The notes under the pieces are model-generated. The model was not told where the DNA came from. It saw only the letters and a program-made list of their open reading frames with translations, and did no database searches. A stretch of 64,000 nucleotides of DNA from Allolobophora icterica (lineage: Eukaryota; Annelida; Clitellata; Crassiclitellata; Lumbricidae). Both the position numbers and the translations under genes were made by a program. The DNA lies in contig OY744607.1 in NCBI GenBank assembly GCA_963556255.1, forward strand, positions 56,083,789 to 56,147,788, written 5' to 3'. Each line of letters begins with the position of its first letter. Position 1 is the first letter of the stretch. This document shows, piece after piece, positions 52,335-64,000 of the stretch.

Positions 52335-54400
52335 TTATCTACTGCTCCTCCTCTTGATATCCTTCCCACCTCCTCCTCTTCTTCCTGTTCTTTCTTCTCT
52401 TCTTCCTTCTCTTCTTCCTCCTCTTATGATTGATGGAGAGGAAGAATGAGAGGAATAAATGAAGAGAAGAGAGAGGAAGAAGATATGGAAAAGGAGAAAA
52501 AGGAGGAAGGAAATTGGAAAGAAGAGAAGTAAGTCTCCCTTTTCCTCTTCTTTCTTCCTCTTTTTCCTTTCTCATCTTATTCCTTCCCTTTTCTTCGCTT
52601 TCTTCTTCCTTTTCTTCCTCTTCTTCTTCATTTTCATTACCTTTACTCCTCTTCTTCCCAATCTTCTTCCTCTTTGCTCTCCTTTTCTTCAGCTCTTTTC
52701 CTCCCTCCCTTGTCTCCTTCTTCCGTCTTCCCCTCCTTTCTTCTGTTCTTTTTCGTTTCTTCTTCATTTTCTTCCTCTCCTGTTTCATCCTTTTCCATAT
52801 CTTCCTCTTCCTTTTCTTCTCGATCCTCCTCCGCTTCTTCCTTTTCATCATCTTCCTCCTCTTCTGTTCTTCCTTTCTAATCTTCCTTTGTCGTTCCTGT
52901 GCACCTTCTTCCTCCTTTTCTTCATTTCCTCTTTCCTTCTTCTTCCTGCTCTTCTTCTTCCTCTTCCTCCTCCACTTTATTCTCATTAGTTTTCACGACT
53001 CTCCTCGCAGCTATCTCGTCCTTTCTTTCCCTCTTCGCTCTCCTCCTCCATCCTCCTTCATCTCCTTCTCTTCATTCTTGTTGTCTTAGCACTCCTCCGC
53101 CTGATCCTCCTTCGGTTCGTCCGTCTCCTCACTTGGTCCGTGTCCTCAACTGATCCTCTTAATCCTCCGCCTCTTTCTTCTCTTCTTCTAGTACAGCCCA
53201 ATATATTTTCATCTCCTTTTCTTCGCCGCGATCGCGGTCCTCCTCCTCCTCTTCCTCCGCCTCATCCTTCTTCTTCCCTTTCTGCTCCTCCTCATCCTCC
53301 TCTTCCACCGTTTCATACTGCAATCCCATCTTACATTATCCGGCTGTCCAGCGCCCATTACTCCAACGCAACATCCTCCTCCTTCTCCTCCTCCTCTTCC
53401 TTTTTCCTCCTCTTCCCTCTTCTCCTCCTCTTCCTCCTCTTCCTTCTACTCCTTTCCCTCTTCCTTTTCCTCCTCCTCTTCCTCCTCCTCTTCTTCTTCC
53501 TCTTTCGCCTCATCATACTCTTCCTCCTCTTCCTTCTCCTCCTATTCCTCTTCTTCTTCCTCTTTCTTCTTCTCCTATTCCTCTTCTTCTTCCTCTTTCT
53601 TCTTCTCCTCCTCCTCCTCTTCTTCCTCCTCTTCCTCCTCTTCCACTTCCTTCTCCTCCTATTCTTTGTCTTGTTCCTACTTCTCCTGTTACTTCTGTTT
53701 CATCTTCCTCTTTCTGCCTTTCATCAGTTCTTCTCTTGTTCCAAGTCCTCCTTCATTCTGTTCTGTTCAGTTTCCTCAAACTCCTCCTTCTCTTTCTTCC
53801 TGTTTCCAAATCCTTCTCGTCTCCTCTACCTTTATTCCTCTTCTTCGTCTTCTCTCTTCTCTCCTCCTAGTGGTCTTCTCTTCTTCCTCCTAGGTGAATA
53901 TTCATCTTCTTCTTCCTCCTCTTCCTGGTCTTCTTACAGCTATTCTTCTTCCTTCCTCTTACTCAAATCCTCCACTTCTTCTTCCTCCGCTCTGCCTCTT
54001 CTCTTTCTTTTTCCTGGTATTTCTTCCTCCTGAATCCTTACCCTCCTCCTTTCTCCCTCTTCCTGTACTTCATATTTCTTGCCACACATAATATTCACCT
54101 CTTCTCCTCTTCCTCATTTCTTGCAGTCCTCTCCTTCTCCTCGCCCTTCTTTCTTGCCATCCTCTCAATATCCTCCCCTTCTCCTCTTCCTCCTTCCTTG
54201 CCGTCCTCTCAATATCCTCCCCTTCTCCTCGCCCTTCTTTCTTGCTATCCTCATAATTTTCTCCTCTTCTACTCGTCCTCCTTTCTTGCAATCCTCTCAA
54301 TATCCTCCTATTCTCTTCATCCTCCTTTCGTACCATCCTCCCAATATTCCTCTTCATCCTCCTTCGGTTGTCATCTTGACGTCGTCTGCTGCGGTCGTCC
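52335..54400. repeat. 2-kb polypyrimidine (CTT/CTC) tract with a purine block
   Basis: Almost continuous TTCCTCTTC-type pyrimidine on the plus strand, except 52432-52533, which is purine (GAGAGGAAGAAG). The strand switch creates an inverted arrangement. The six-frame ORFs here (Ser/Phe/Leu or Lys/Glu/Arg-rich) are not genes. Confidence 0.93.
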
Positions 54401-55075
<675 letters not shown>

Positions 55076-55462
55076 TCCCTCTGTCGTCTTCTCGCTTTTC
55101 TGTTGGCGTGTGCCTTCATCTCCCCATGGCCAGTCGCCCGACTGAATAATTTACCAACCAGGCGCTCCACAGGGCGACTCCTAGCGACACGTTTTACAGC
55201 CCCGCCTATGGCACACGACCCAAGGACTCCTTTACGACATCAGGTGGACGCAAAGCCACCAGCGGGTGTGACATAAAGTTAGTTTCGGGTGAATAACGTT
55301 CCGGGTCATTCCGCGTAATGAGTATAATTTCTATATATGCGTCGTGCACGTGTCCGGGTATTTATGCGGCGCCCTTAGAAAGCTCTCGAAGCATATTAAG
55401 TGGTTAGCGACTGAATCGCTGAAAGAAACGCTTCGTTGCATTTAATCGTTTGTCTAATATCC
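55076..55462. other. No gene recognised
   Basis: Mixed-composition sequence without supportable features. Confidence 0.55.
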
Positions 55463-55745
55463 CTGGGGTGCTCGATAGTGCAGTGGTTAGAGTGCTGGAC
55501 TGTCAATCGAGAGGTCAGGGGTTCAAATACCGGCAGGGTAGAAATTTGGTTCTATATTTCTACCTCAACGACGCCCCCTAGCCAACGCAGCTATTATGAC
55601 TACATTGACCGTACAATGTCGGTGTCAAGATGAGACGGCCAGGGAGAGGACTGGCCACCCGCCCTCGTATGCTGAGGCTGAGAAAATGAAATCGCTAACA
55701 TTTGATATCCATGGATGCCTCAGGGTTAGCTTAAGAAACTGCTCT
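55463..55745 (+). repeat. SINE with tRNA-Asp-like head
   Basis: The head (55463-55540) has a pol III A box, CGATAGTGCAGTGGTTAGAG, and B box, GGTTCAAATAC. Between them is GGACTGTCAATC, whose GTC sits at the anticodon position and suggests descent from tRNA-Asp. The acceptor end does not pair well, so this is not a functional tRNA. The body (55600-55745) recurs at 12178, 12360 and, split by a hAT element, at 61838/62806, which confirms a dispersed family. Confidence 0.82.
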
Positions 55746-55908
55746 TCTTCTCTTTTTCTAATATCCGGAGACTCTGAACGACATAGTAATCTTCAACAAC
55801 GGGACTCTCTTCTGAAACCTTAGGTCAAGTTTTACCGAACTCGGGAAGAATGGCGGACTCAGCTGGCTTTGGTCGATGGCCCTGTTGGTCTTCCATGGAT
55901 GATGGCTC

Positions 55909-56378
55909 AATAAAGTACTAGGCATTAAAATATTCATGTAAATATGTATGTATGTATGTATGTACATATTTACATGTATGTATGTATGTATGTATGTATG
56001 TATGTATGTATGTATGTATGTATGTATGTATGTATGTATGTATGTATGTATGTACGTATGCATGTATGTATGTATATAATGTGTGCATTATATGTATGTA
56101 TGTGTGTATGTATGTATGTATGTATGTATGTATGTATGTATGTATGTATGTATGTATGTATGTATGTATGTATGTATGTATGTATGTATGTATGTATGTA
56201 TGTACGTATGCATGTATGTATGTATGTATGTATATAATGTGTGTATTATATGTATGTGTGTATGTATGGATGTATGTATGTATGTATGTATGTATCTATG
56301 TGTATATATATTTACATATGTCTGTGTGTGTATATATAATATATATACACACACAGACATATATAAATACGTTCATAC

Positions 56379-56409
<31 letters not shown>

Positions 56410-56668
56410 TGTATGTATGTATGTATGTATGTATGTATGTATGTATGTATGTATGTACGTATGCATGTATGTATGTATGTATGTATATAATGTGTGTATT
56501 ATATGCATGTGTGTATGTATGTATATAATAAAGTACTAGGCATTAAAATATTTCAGTTTCATATAATACACACACATACGTACATACATACATACATACA
56601 TACATACATACATACATACATACATACATACATACATACATACATACATACATACATACATACATACA

Positions 56669-56699
<31 letters not shown>

Positions 56700-56700
56700 T
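55909..56700. repeat. (TATG)n then (CATA)n arrays with a duplicated flank
   Basis: (TATG)n of several hundred bases (55945-56525) is followed by (CATA)n (56570-56698). A 26-bp sequence, AATAAAGTACTAGGCATTAA plus AATATT, lies both before (55909-55934) and between the arrays (56527-56552). Confidence 0.95.
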
Positions 56701-56702
56701 AT

Positions 56703-56990
56703 ATGCTTACCTTCGAGAGCTGCACAGTTTCAGGTGTCCAAGGCCGACGTTCCCTCCGCTCAGCGGGAAAAGGGGTACTTTTAGTTCCATTTGCTCGTTC
56801 CACGACTATGCAAAGTCGAGCTTTTCAGTGGAATAGACTTCCCTTAGAGCTCCGCATGTGCCCTGGGGTCACCCCTGGCATATTTCTTGCAAAACTTAAA
56901 ACTGTCTTATATGAACGTGCTGGTGTCGGGAGCGCCTCTGAGTAGTTCCCTTGAAGAGGCGCTATATAAATCTTCGAATGAATGAATGAA
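56703..56990 (+). pseudogene. LINE ORF2 C-terminus and 3' end, (GAAT)n-tailed
   Basis: The frame to 56945 ends with LVPFARSTTMQSRAFQWNRL and PLELR, the typical FxxxAxxxWNxLP ending of CR1/L2-group LINEs, then KLKTVLYERAG and a stop. The short 3' UTR is AGAGGCGCTATATAAAT followed by (GAAT)n. A degenerate inverted copy of this end lies at 11190. Confidence 0.75.
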
Positions 56991-56994
56991 TATA

Positions 56995-57805
56995 CAGGGT
57001 GCGGCAAAATAAAGTAATCCCCTGCAGTGTTTGGTTGATATCTCAAGAACGAAGTTGGATTTTTATAAGAAAATTTACACGGCCATTGGTCATTCATATC
57101 TACGTACAATTGCCAAATTACATTATATTATCACAACAATTGACTAAGTTATGCTATTTGAACAGAGACAAGCCCACGCTTTATAACGTGCAAATTTTAC
57201 GGTGCGCTCCAGCGCACACGGCACGTGTCACGCAGGAGTGGCTGCACGCAAACTGTCCTGAGATCATTGAGAAGGACCAGTGGCCACCAAATTCCCCAGA
57301 TCTCAACCCCCTTGACTATCACGTGTGGGGAGCCATGCTGGAAAGGTATCACAAACTCCAGCCGAAGCCAAAGACAATCGCCGATTTGAAAGCCGCTTTG
57401 CAGTCAATATGGGACGATATGCCACAGGCGCCGATCAACAAGGCCATCAAGAACTTTACCAAACGGCTGAAGGCATGGGTGCAGGCCAATGGTGGACACT
57501 TTGAACACTTAATGTAAAATTGAAAGTGCAATTCGTAAAGCTTTGTTGTAAAAATATTTCAAGTTGTACCATTTATTTTTCTTGTTTCTTTACAAAGTAA
57601 CTATTTTTAACCATGTAAAATCGTGGGGGTGTCGTGTTTGAAATAACATAACTTTGCCATATTTCAAGATTGTTAAATAACATTTGGAAGTTATATGTAG
57701 ATGTGAACAGACAATATCATTACCAAGTTTTATATAAAAATTCTAAGCGGTTGCTACAGAATTTGCAACACCCTGCAGGGGATTACTTTATTTTGCCGCA
57801 CCCTG
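56995..57805 (+). mobile_element. mariner/IS630-type element, internally deleted
   Basis: An 811-bp element with perfect 33-bp TIRs starting CAGGGTGCGGCAAAATAAAG, flanked by TA (56993-56994, 57806-57807). It retains the C-terminal third of a transposase. The 3' part after the stop is A/T-rich. Confidence 0.93.
57199..57517 (+). pseudogene. mariner-type transposase, C-terminal third
   Basis: The frame resumes at a decayed second catalytic motif (CAPAHTARV, with the normal QDG lost) and continues through the third acidic motif, NSPDLNPLDYHVWGAM, to the C-terminus GGHFEHLM. The DNA-binding domain and first catalytic Asp are deleted. The open frame upstream (from 56999) is non-coding element sequence. 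Confidence 0.85.
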
Positions 57806-58069
57806 TATATATATATTCGGCCAGCGATATCAAATAATTCGATAAAATGCCAAAAAACGGAGCGCCTTTGTTACGTTCTGAGAAAGCGCTGTACTAACTA
57901 CTAACCTAGTTTACTTCACATCTTCCTTCCTTGCATCACCTGCACTAAGACGTCCACGCTGTTGTATTTAGACAGACGTCCACGCAGCTCAATTTTACAT
58001 CCATTACCTTGACGAAGATGTCCATGAACGGCCGAACCACTCAACGCGCATGTTCGCCATTTGTGGTTG
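57806..58069. other. Unassigned spacer
   Basis: Contains GGAGCGCCTTTGTT...GAAAGCGCTGTAC, similar in style to the repeat ends at 4370 and 56940. No gene. Confidence 0.4.
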
Positions 58070-58450
58070 GAGTGGAGGAGAAGGAAGAGAAGGGGAAGTG
58101 GAGGAAAAGGAGGAGGAGGAAGAGGAGGAGAGGAGGAGGAGAAGGAAAAGGAGTAGAAGGAAAAGAGGAATCAGAGGAGGAATAAGAGAAACAAAAGGAG
58201 GCATAATTAGATGACGAAGAGGAAAAGGATAAGAAGGAATGAGGAGGAACAAAAGCAGGAGTAAGCAGAGGAATGAGGAGTAAACAAAAGCGGGAGATGT
58301 ATACGGCGTGGAAGAGGAGTAGAATATAGAAAAAATAAGAGGCGATGAAGGAAGAGAAGACGAATGAGAGGAGGATTAGGAAAGCGGAGGAATAAGAGGA
58401 GGAGGAATGAGAAGTGGAGGCGGAGGATGGTTAGGAATGACCAAGGGGAA
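58070..58450. repeat. GGA/GAA polypurine tract
   Basis: Degenerate GAGGAGGAAG sequence on the plus strand. Confidence 0.9.
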
Positions 58451-58594
58451 GGGGTTAGCTGGCGTCATTGGGATATATGGGTCGTTTCGCGGGAGAATTA
58501 CTGAAGGACTGCAGCAGTCGTCAGAGAATTGCAAAGCGTCATCGTCGCATTAACAACACGTGACTACGACGTCACAACGAGGATTTATTTGAGA

Positions 58595-59195
58595 TCACCG
58601 TCCATCCTTCCATCTTTCCTTCCATACTTCCTTCCTGGCTTCCATCATTCCAGTCATCCTTCCTCCCTTCCTTCTATCCTTCCTTCCTTCTTTTCTTCCT
58701 TCCATCCGTTTCTTTCTTCCTCCCTTCCTTCCTTCCCTCTTCTATTTTTCCTTCCTTCCATCTTTTCTTCTATTCTTCCTTCCTTCAATAATTCCTTCCT
58801 TTCTTCCTTCCCTCTGTCCTTTCTCCATTTTTTCCTTCCTTCCTTCCTTTCTTGTTTCCTTCTTTCCTTCCACAAATTATTCCTCCTTTATTTTCTACCT
58901 TCCCTCCTTCCTTTCTTCCTTCCCTCCGTTCTTTCTTCCTCTTTTCCTTTCTTCTTCTCTCCTTCCTTGTAATTGTGGTTGTAATTGTAATCTGATATTT
59001 GTAATGCCCCACTTCAAGAATAAACTCATTAGTGGCGCTCTTTTCTTCCTTTTTTTCTTTCTTTCTTCCCTCCTTCTTTTCTTTCTTCCTTCCTTCCGTC
59101 CTTTCTTCCTGTTTTTCTTCCCTTCTTCTTTCCTTTCTTCCTTCCCTCTGTCCTTACTTTCTTTTTTCCTTTCTTTCTTCCTTCCTTCCTATACA
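58595..59195. repeat. (TTCC)n polypyrimidine tract
   Basis: CTTCCTTCC units with interruptions, broken by a mixed segment at 58965-59035. Confidence 0.92.
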
Positions 59196-59224
59196 GGTCT
59201 GTTGTTTTCTCGTCACGTCTGGTC

Positions 59225-60358
59225 TAAGTTAGTTGGTTTCGTACGATCTGGTCAAATCTGGTCTGGTCAAAGCTGGCATGCCCTGGTCAAATCTGGTCTG
59301 GTCAAATCTGGTCTGGTCAAATCTGGTCTGGTCAAAGCTGGCATGGTCTGGTCAAATCTGGTCTGGTCAAATCTGGCATGGTCTGGTTAAATCTGATCTG
59401 GTCAAATCTGGCATGGTCTGGTCAAATCTGGTCTGGTCAAATCTGGCATGGTCTGGTTAAATCTGGTCTGATCAAATCTGGTCTGGTCAAATCTGGCATG
59501 GTCTGGTCAAATCTGGTCTGGTCAAATCTGGCATGGTCTGGTCAAATCTGGTCTGGTCAAATCTGGCATGGTCTGGTCAAATATGGTCTGGTCAAATCTG
59601 GTCTGGTCAAATCTGGTCCGGTCAAATCTGGTCTGGTCAAATCTGGCATGGTCTGGTCAAATCTGGTCTGGTTAAATCTGGTCTGGTCAAATCTGATCTG
59701 GTCAAATCTGGTCTGGTCAAATCTGATCTGGTCAAATCTGGTCTGGTCAAATCTGGCATGGTCTGGTAAAATATGGTCTGGTCAAATCTGGCATGGTCTG
59801 GTCAAATATGGTCTGGTAAAATCTGGTCTGGTCAAATCTGGTCTGGTCAAATCTGGCATGGTCTGGTCAAATCTGGTCTGGTTAAATCTAGTCTGGTCAA
59901 ATCTGGTCTGGTCAAATCTGGTCTGGTCAAATCTGGTCTGGTCAAATCTGGCATGGTCTGGTCAAATCTGGTCTAGTTAAATCTGGTCTGGTCAAATCTG
60001 ATCTGGTCAAATCTGGCATGGTCTGGTCAAATCTAGTCTGGTAAAATCTGGCATGGTCTGGTAAAATATGGTCTGGTCAAATCTGGCATGGTCTGGTAAA
60101 ATCTGGTCTGGTAAAATCTGGTCTGGTCAAATCAGTCCATGGTCTGGTCAAATCTGGCATGGTCTGGTCAAATCTGGTCTGGTCAAATCTGGCATGGTCT
60201 GGTCAAATGTGGTCTGGTCAAATCTGGTTGGGTAAAATCTAGTCTGGTCAAATCTGGCATGGTCTGGTAAAATCTGGTCTGGTCAGATCTGGCATGGTCT
60301 GGTAAAATCTGGTCTGGTCTGGTCAAATTTGGTCTGGTCAAAGCTGGTCTGGTCTGTA
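59225..60358. repeat. 15-bp minisatellite (TCTGGTCAAATCTGG)n
   Basis: About 1.1 kb of TCTGGTCAAATCTGG units, with GCATGG variants inserted at irregular intervals. Period 15 keeps the frames open as an LVKSG/VWSNL pentapeptide, considered non-coding. Confidence 0.95.
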
Positions 60359-61725
60359 GCGCTGCTGGGAAGGAGCTTAGCCGAGTGATTTAAGGATGGC
60401 GGAAGAGTTGTACGTCGCAACGGTCGGTGAAAACGGATTTTCTTGGCTAAGAGACGAAGACACATTGCCAGACAGAGAGACAGACAGACAGACAGACAGT
60501 CAGACAGACGGACAGACAGACAGGTAGCAGCACACAGAGACATACATAGACAGACAAGCACATTCATAAGCAGAGACAGACGGACGGACGAATAAGTACG
60601 CATACAAAGAGGCATACGCACGGAGCGACGCAAAGAGCTAATGGAATGATGGTACGTGAATGCATCTAGAGGAAAACTCGACGAAAGGGATATAGACATA
60701 GAGAGACAAACCAGAGACAATATATGATGCGAAGGACACATTCAGAGATAAATAGAGGGACAGAGCCATTAGGGAACAAATAAAGATATTGGGGACAAAT
60801 AACAGAGGAACAAGGACAATAGAGGGACAAGAAAGAAAGAGAGGGACAAGGACTTGGGCCTAGCCAGAACAGGCCAAAGGAAGAAAGAAAGAGCCAGAAG
60901 CGGTCGACATAAGAGACAAACAGGCAAAGACGGAGAGAGAGACAGAGACAGACGAACAGAGACGGAGAGACTTAGACAGACCAACAGAGACGGAGTTAGA
61001 CACAGACAGACGAAAAGAGACGAAGAGAGACATAGATAGACGAACAGAGACGGGGAGAGACATAGACAAACGAACAGAGACGGATAGACTTAGACAGACC
61101 AACAGAGACGGAATTAGACATTGACAGACGAACAGAGACGGAGAGAGACATAGATAGACGAACAGATACGGGGAGAGACAGACGAACAGAGACGGAGAGA
61201 GACATGAACAGACGAAAAGAGACGGAGAGAAACATAGAGAGACGAACAGAGACGGGGAGAGACATAGACAGACGAACAGAGACAGAGAGAGTGGCATGGA
61301 GAGACAGACAGGCATAAACTAAACAAGACAGAGGAGACAGATTAAATAGCGAGAAAGCGAGATAGAGAGCCATATAATGATAATAAAACGTTGATAAGAG
61401 CCAGAGACACACGCAGAAAGACAAAGAGGCAGGCAAGACAGTGACAGACAGACATACTCGATTGCCTGCCACAGAGAACAGAGTGGAGAGCCGTTCAAGC
61501 AATAAACCCGAGCAAAATAGAACGAATCCAAATAGAGGAACAGCAGAAAAACTGAAACACACAGACACACAGAAAGATAGACAGACAGACAGACACAAAC
61601 ACCCTGACAAACAGAGTATTAGACATGCAGGCAGATACACTTGCAGATACAACCACACACACAGAAATACACAGACATACAGACAGACAGACAGATAGAT
61701 AGGCAATCAGGCAGGCAACATGCAG

Positions 61726-61783
<58 letters not shown>

Positions 61784-61837
61784 TCAGATGCACATAGACA
61801 TACAGGTACAGAGACAGACAAATAGATAAATTTGTAG
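60359..61837. repeat. GACA/GAGA-rich low-complexity tract
   Basis: AGACAGACGAACAGAGACGG-type irregular units at 60930-61310, GACA runs at 60470-60560, and (CA)n at 61725-61780. The first 110 bp (60359-60470) is unassigned. Confidence 0.88.
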
Positions 61838-61908
61838 AAGTCCCTTGCGTTAGCCTGAGAGGCAGCCATGGTATGAAGTGTTAGCGACTTCATTTTCTCA
61901 GCCTTGGC

Positions 61909-62797
61909 CAGTCTTGTTGTCAAGACCTTAAACCTCAAGACCAAGACCAAGACCAAGACCTTGAACCTCAAGACCAAGACCAAGACTTTGAATCTCAAGA
62001 CCAAGACCAAGACCAAGACTTTGAACCTCGAGACCAAGACCAAGACCAAGACCTTGAACCTCAAGACCAAGACCAAGACTTTGAAACTCAAGACCAACAC
62101 CGAGAACAAGACCCAAAAATCACAACCATATGCAGACTTCTATTACTTACTAAAAAATTGTCAAGTCGGACTACTCGCAATTTTAATTAAAACACGAGTC
62201 TTATTTTATTCACACAAAAAACCACTTCAAATGCAGACTGCAGAGAATTCCGAATTCGTATCTACAAAAATCCTTCATGCGAAATGTTATTCCAAATGCC
62301 TGTTGCATTTTATAAAAAAAAAACAATTCGCTCAGAATTTTCTGACCAAGACGTGACCTGTGGGGCCTCATAAAAATTCTGCCATGTGAAAATACGTTCT
62401 ACAGGTGCTGAAATCACTGGCACACAGAGCAGCTTTTCAAGCACTTGACGCAAATGTACAAATCGTGAATCTGTTTTGAAATCATTCCATGGTAAATAAC
62501 CTGAAATCAAGATAATTGTCCAAAACAACAGTAAAGCCTCATTCACACCGTGTAAATACTAAAGCAATTGTATTAATAATTATTGGAAAAATTTTTAAAA
62601 ATTCTTGCGTTTTGTTAGATGACTGTTCACATTGTCAAAAGTATTGGTCTTGGTCTTGCAAAAAAAGACCAAGACTTTGAACCTCAAGACCAAGACCAAG
62701 ACTTTTGGTCTCAAGACCAAGACCAAGACCAAGACTTTTAAAAACGAACTCGAGTGCACTCGAGACCAAGACCTTGGTCTCGAGGACAACAAGACTG
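61909..62797 (-). mobile_element. Deleted hAT element with 8-bp target duplication
   Basis: An 889-bp element with TIRs CAGTCTTGTTGTC and a perfect 8-bp duplication GCCTTGGC (61901-61908, 62798-62805). It lies in a SINE whose other copies show the uninterrupted site. Subterminal arrays of CAAGACCAAGAC units occupy both ends in inverted orientation (61925-62110, 62640-62790), which is unusual. A hAT dimerisation-domain remnant lies in the interior. Confidence 0.92.
62340..62546 (-). pseudogene. hAT transposase C-terminal dimerisation fragment
   Basis: The minus frame has VLEKLLCVPVISAPVERIF, matching the hATC motif LARxxLxVPATSxxSERxFS. The rest of the transposase, including the zinc finger and catalytic core, is missing. 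Confidence 0.8.
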
Positions 62798-62865
62798 GCC
62801 TTGGCATATTAGATAGGGTGGCCAGTCCTCTCCGTAGCCGTCTCATCTTCCCACCGATAGCGAGA

Positions 62866-63420
62866 AGATCAGATACACACACATATATACATACAATACA
62901 TGCAATACATACATACAATATAAGTATATTCGTTATAGCCGAGTTGGCAGAAATTAAAGAGATATAAACGCAGAAGACTTTAGTCATGAAAACGGAGAAA
63001 ATTGAGAGAAATGGACAGATGGCGAGTAACATGAGAGAAATAAGTGCGAGGAGAAGAATCAGAGTCAGGCAGAGAGACAATAACGCGTACAGAGAGCGGC
63101 ACAGAAAGAGACCGCCCGACATCAAAGAGCGCGTTCCTAAGACCACCAACGTTGATCAAAAGAAGCCGACTGCCAATATTGTCACGCCGAACGATCGAGA
63201 AAGACCAGAGCCCTGCGGGGCCGACTAAGTGGTCCTCCTCCTCTGTCGTCATCTGATATGGTCATCTAAATCGTAATCTGCACTGGTCATCTGCCAAGGG
63301 TCAGTTGCTAGTGTCAGCTGAATGTGGTCATCTAAATTGTCTTCTTCAACGTCAGGTAGTCTGATCCAGTCGCGAGCACGTCCGAGTCTTCTTTAAGAGG
63401 CGCTATATAAATGTGCACTT
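62866..63420. other. No gene; one repeat end
   Basis: A short CATACA run (62878-62925) and, at 63388-63415, an AAGAGGCGCTATATAAATGT end resembling the LINE 3' end at 56955. An 80-codon basic frame (62986-63228) has no recognisable domain. Confidence 0.5.
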
Positions 63421-64000
63421 ACGATTATGACGTATGCAAAGGTTCAAATACATGAGTGCATACATACAAACATACATAAATACATACAGCATAGTTGCAT
63501 ACATACATACACACATACATACATGCATACACATATACATACATACACATGCATATACACATGTAGATACATACACATATACATACATATATGCACATGC
63601 AATGTCATGCATACATAGATACACATATTCATACATGCACATATACATGCATACACATATACATACCCATACATATTACACATACACATACATATACATA
63701 CATGCATACATATATTCATACAAGCACATATACATACATACATACATACATACATACGTACGTACATACGTACGTACACATGCATACATACATATATTCA
63801 TACAAAACACATATACATACATACATTCATACAAACACATATACATACATACATACATACATACATACATACATACATACATACCTACATACATACATAC
63901 ATACATACATACATACATACATACATACGTACGTACACATACATACATACATACATATATTCATACAAACACATATACATACATACATACAATGTCATAC
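63421..64000. repeat. (CATA)n-type microsatellite, continues beyond the window
   Basis: CATACATACA and CACATATACATA units, with pure CATA at 63845-63925. Confidence 0.95.

Larger units (their letters stand above)
61838..62865 (-). repeat. SINE body split by a hAT insertion
   Basis: The pieces at 61838-61908 and 62806-62865 together match the SINE body in reverse orientation (TAGCGACTTCATTTTCTCAG; GGTGGCCAGTCCTCTCC). Confidence 0.82.

Noticed and set aside
53140..54033. 297-codon Ser/Leu/Phe ORF in the pyrimidine tract
   Set aside because: Composition is fully explained by CTT/CTC repeats; no domain.
55463..55540. Functional tRNA-Asp gene
   Set aside because: A and B boxes are good, but the acceptor stem and anticodon stem pair poorly and a dispersed SINE body follows. 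It is a SINE head.
59378..59980. 200-codon Trp/Ser/Asn-rich ORF
   Set aside because: Frame through the 15-bp minisatellite.

Overview
This window is from a metazoan nuclear genome. It has a coding exon ending in a GT splice donor, CR1/L2-like LINE fragments, a tRNA-derived SINE family, mariner and hAT transposons with correct target duplications, and very many long microsatellites and minisatellites. A (TTAGGG)n tract and the repeat spectrum fit a non-arthropod, probably aquatic, invertebrate, but I cannot name the species from the sequence alone. No gene-dense host region is present: the only likely host gene piece is one GC-rich exon at 49300-50602, encoding a disordered N-terminus and one membrane segment.

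The centrepiece is a complete 16,988-bp Maverick/Polinton (adintovirus-like) element at 16872-33859. It has 355-bp terminal inverted repeats that look identical by eye, AG...CT termini and a 5-bp GATGT target duplication. Left half: a small Cys-rich ORF, a protein-primed DNA polymerase B carrying an endonuclease VII-like zinc insertion, a retroviral-type integrase, a zinc-ribbon/phospholipase A2 protein and a packaging ATPase. The middle holds an 800-bp A/T minisatellite and a telomere-like (TTAGGG)n tract. The right half is a same-strand morphogenesis block: an unnamed structural protein without an ATG, a penton-like minor capsid protein, a pVI-like basic protein, the major capsid protein, a PX-like virion protein, an adenain-type protease, a 722-residue fibre with phage-tail-like repeats and a discoidin-like tip, a gene split by a frame change, and a membrane-hairpin protein. 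The protease has no ATG upstream of its conserved core. It lies in the -1 frame behind the PX gene, at a canonical A_AAA_AAC heptamer directly before the PX stop codon, so a programmed -1 frameshift is the leading hypothesis.

Left flank (1-16871): microsatellites, three mariner-type elements (4881-5710, 6665-6913, 15155-16160), LINE tails, a head-to-head SINE pair (12178-12540) and a 1.4-kb, 21-bp tandem array (12831-14240).

Right flank (33860-64000): a 5'-truncated LINE on the minus strand (34311-35870), GACA-rich and pyrimidine-rich tracts, a hAT MITE (42195-42605), and a 3.9-kb foldback with about 1.1-kb inverted arms around a broken LINE (45213-49145). After the host exon come 2 kb of polypyrimidine, a SINE with a tRNA-Asp-like head, a LINE 3' end, a deleted mariner (56995-57805), a 15-bp minisatellite (59225-60358) and a hAT remnant inserted in a SINE with a perfect 8-bp duplication (61909-62797).
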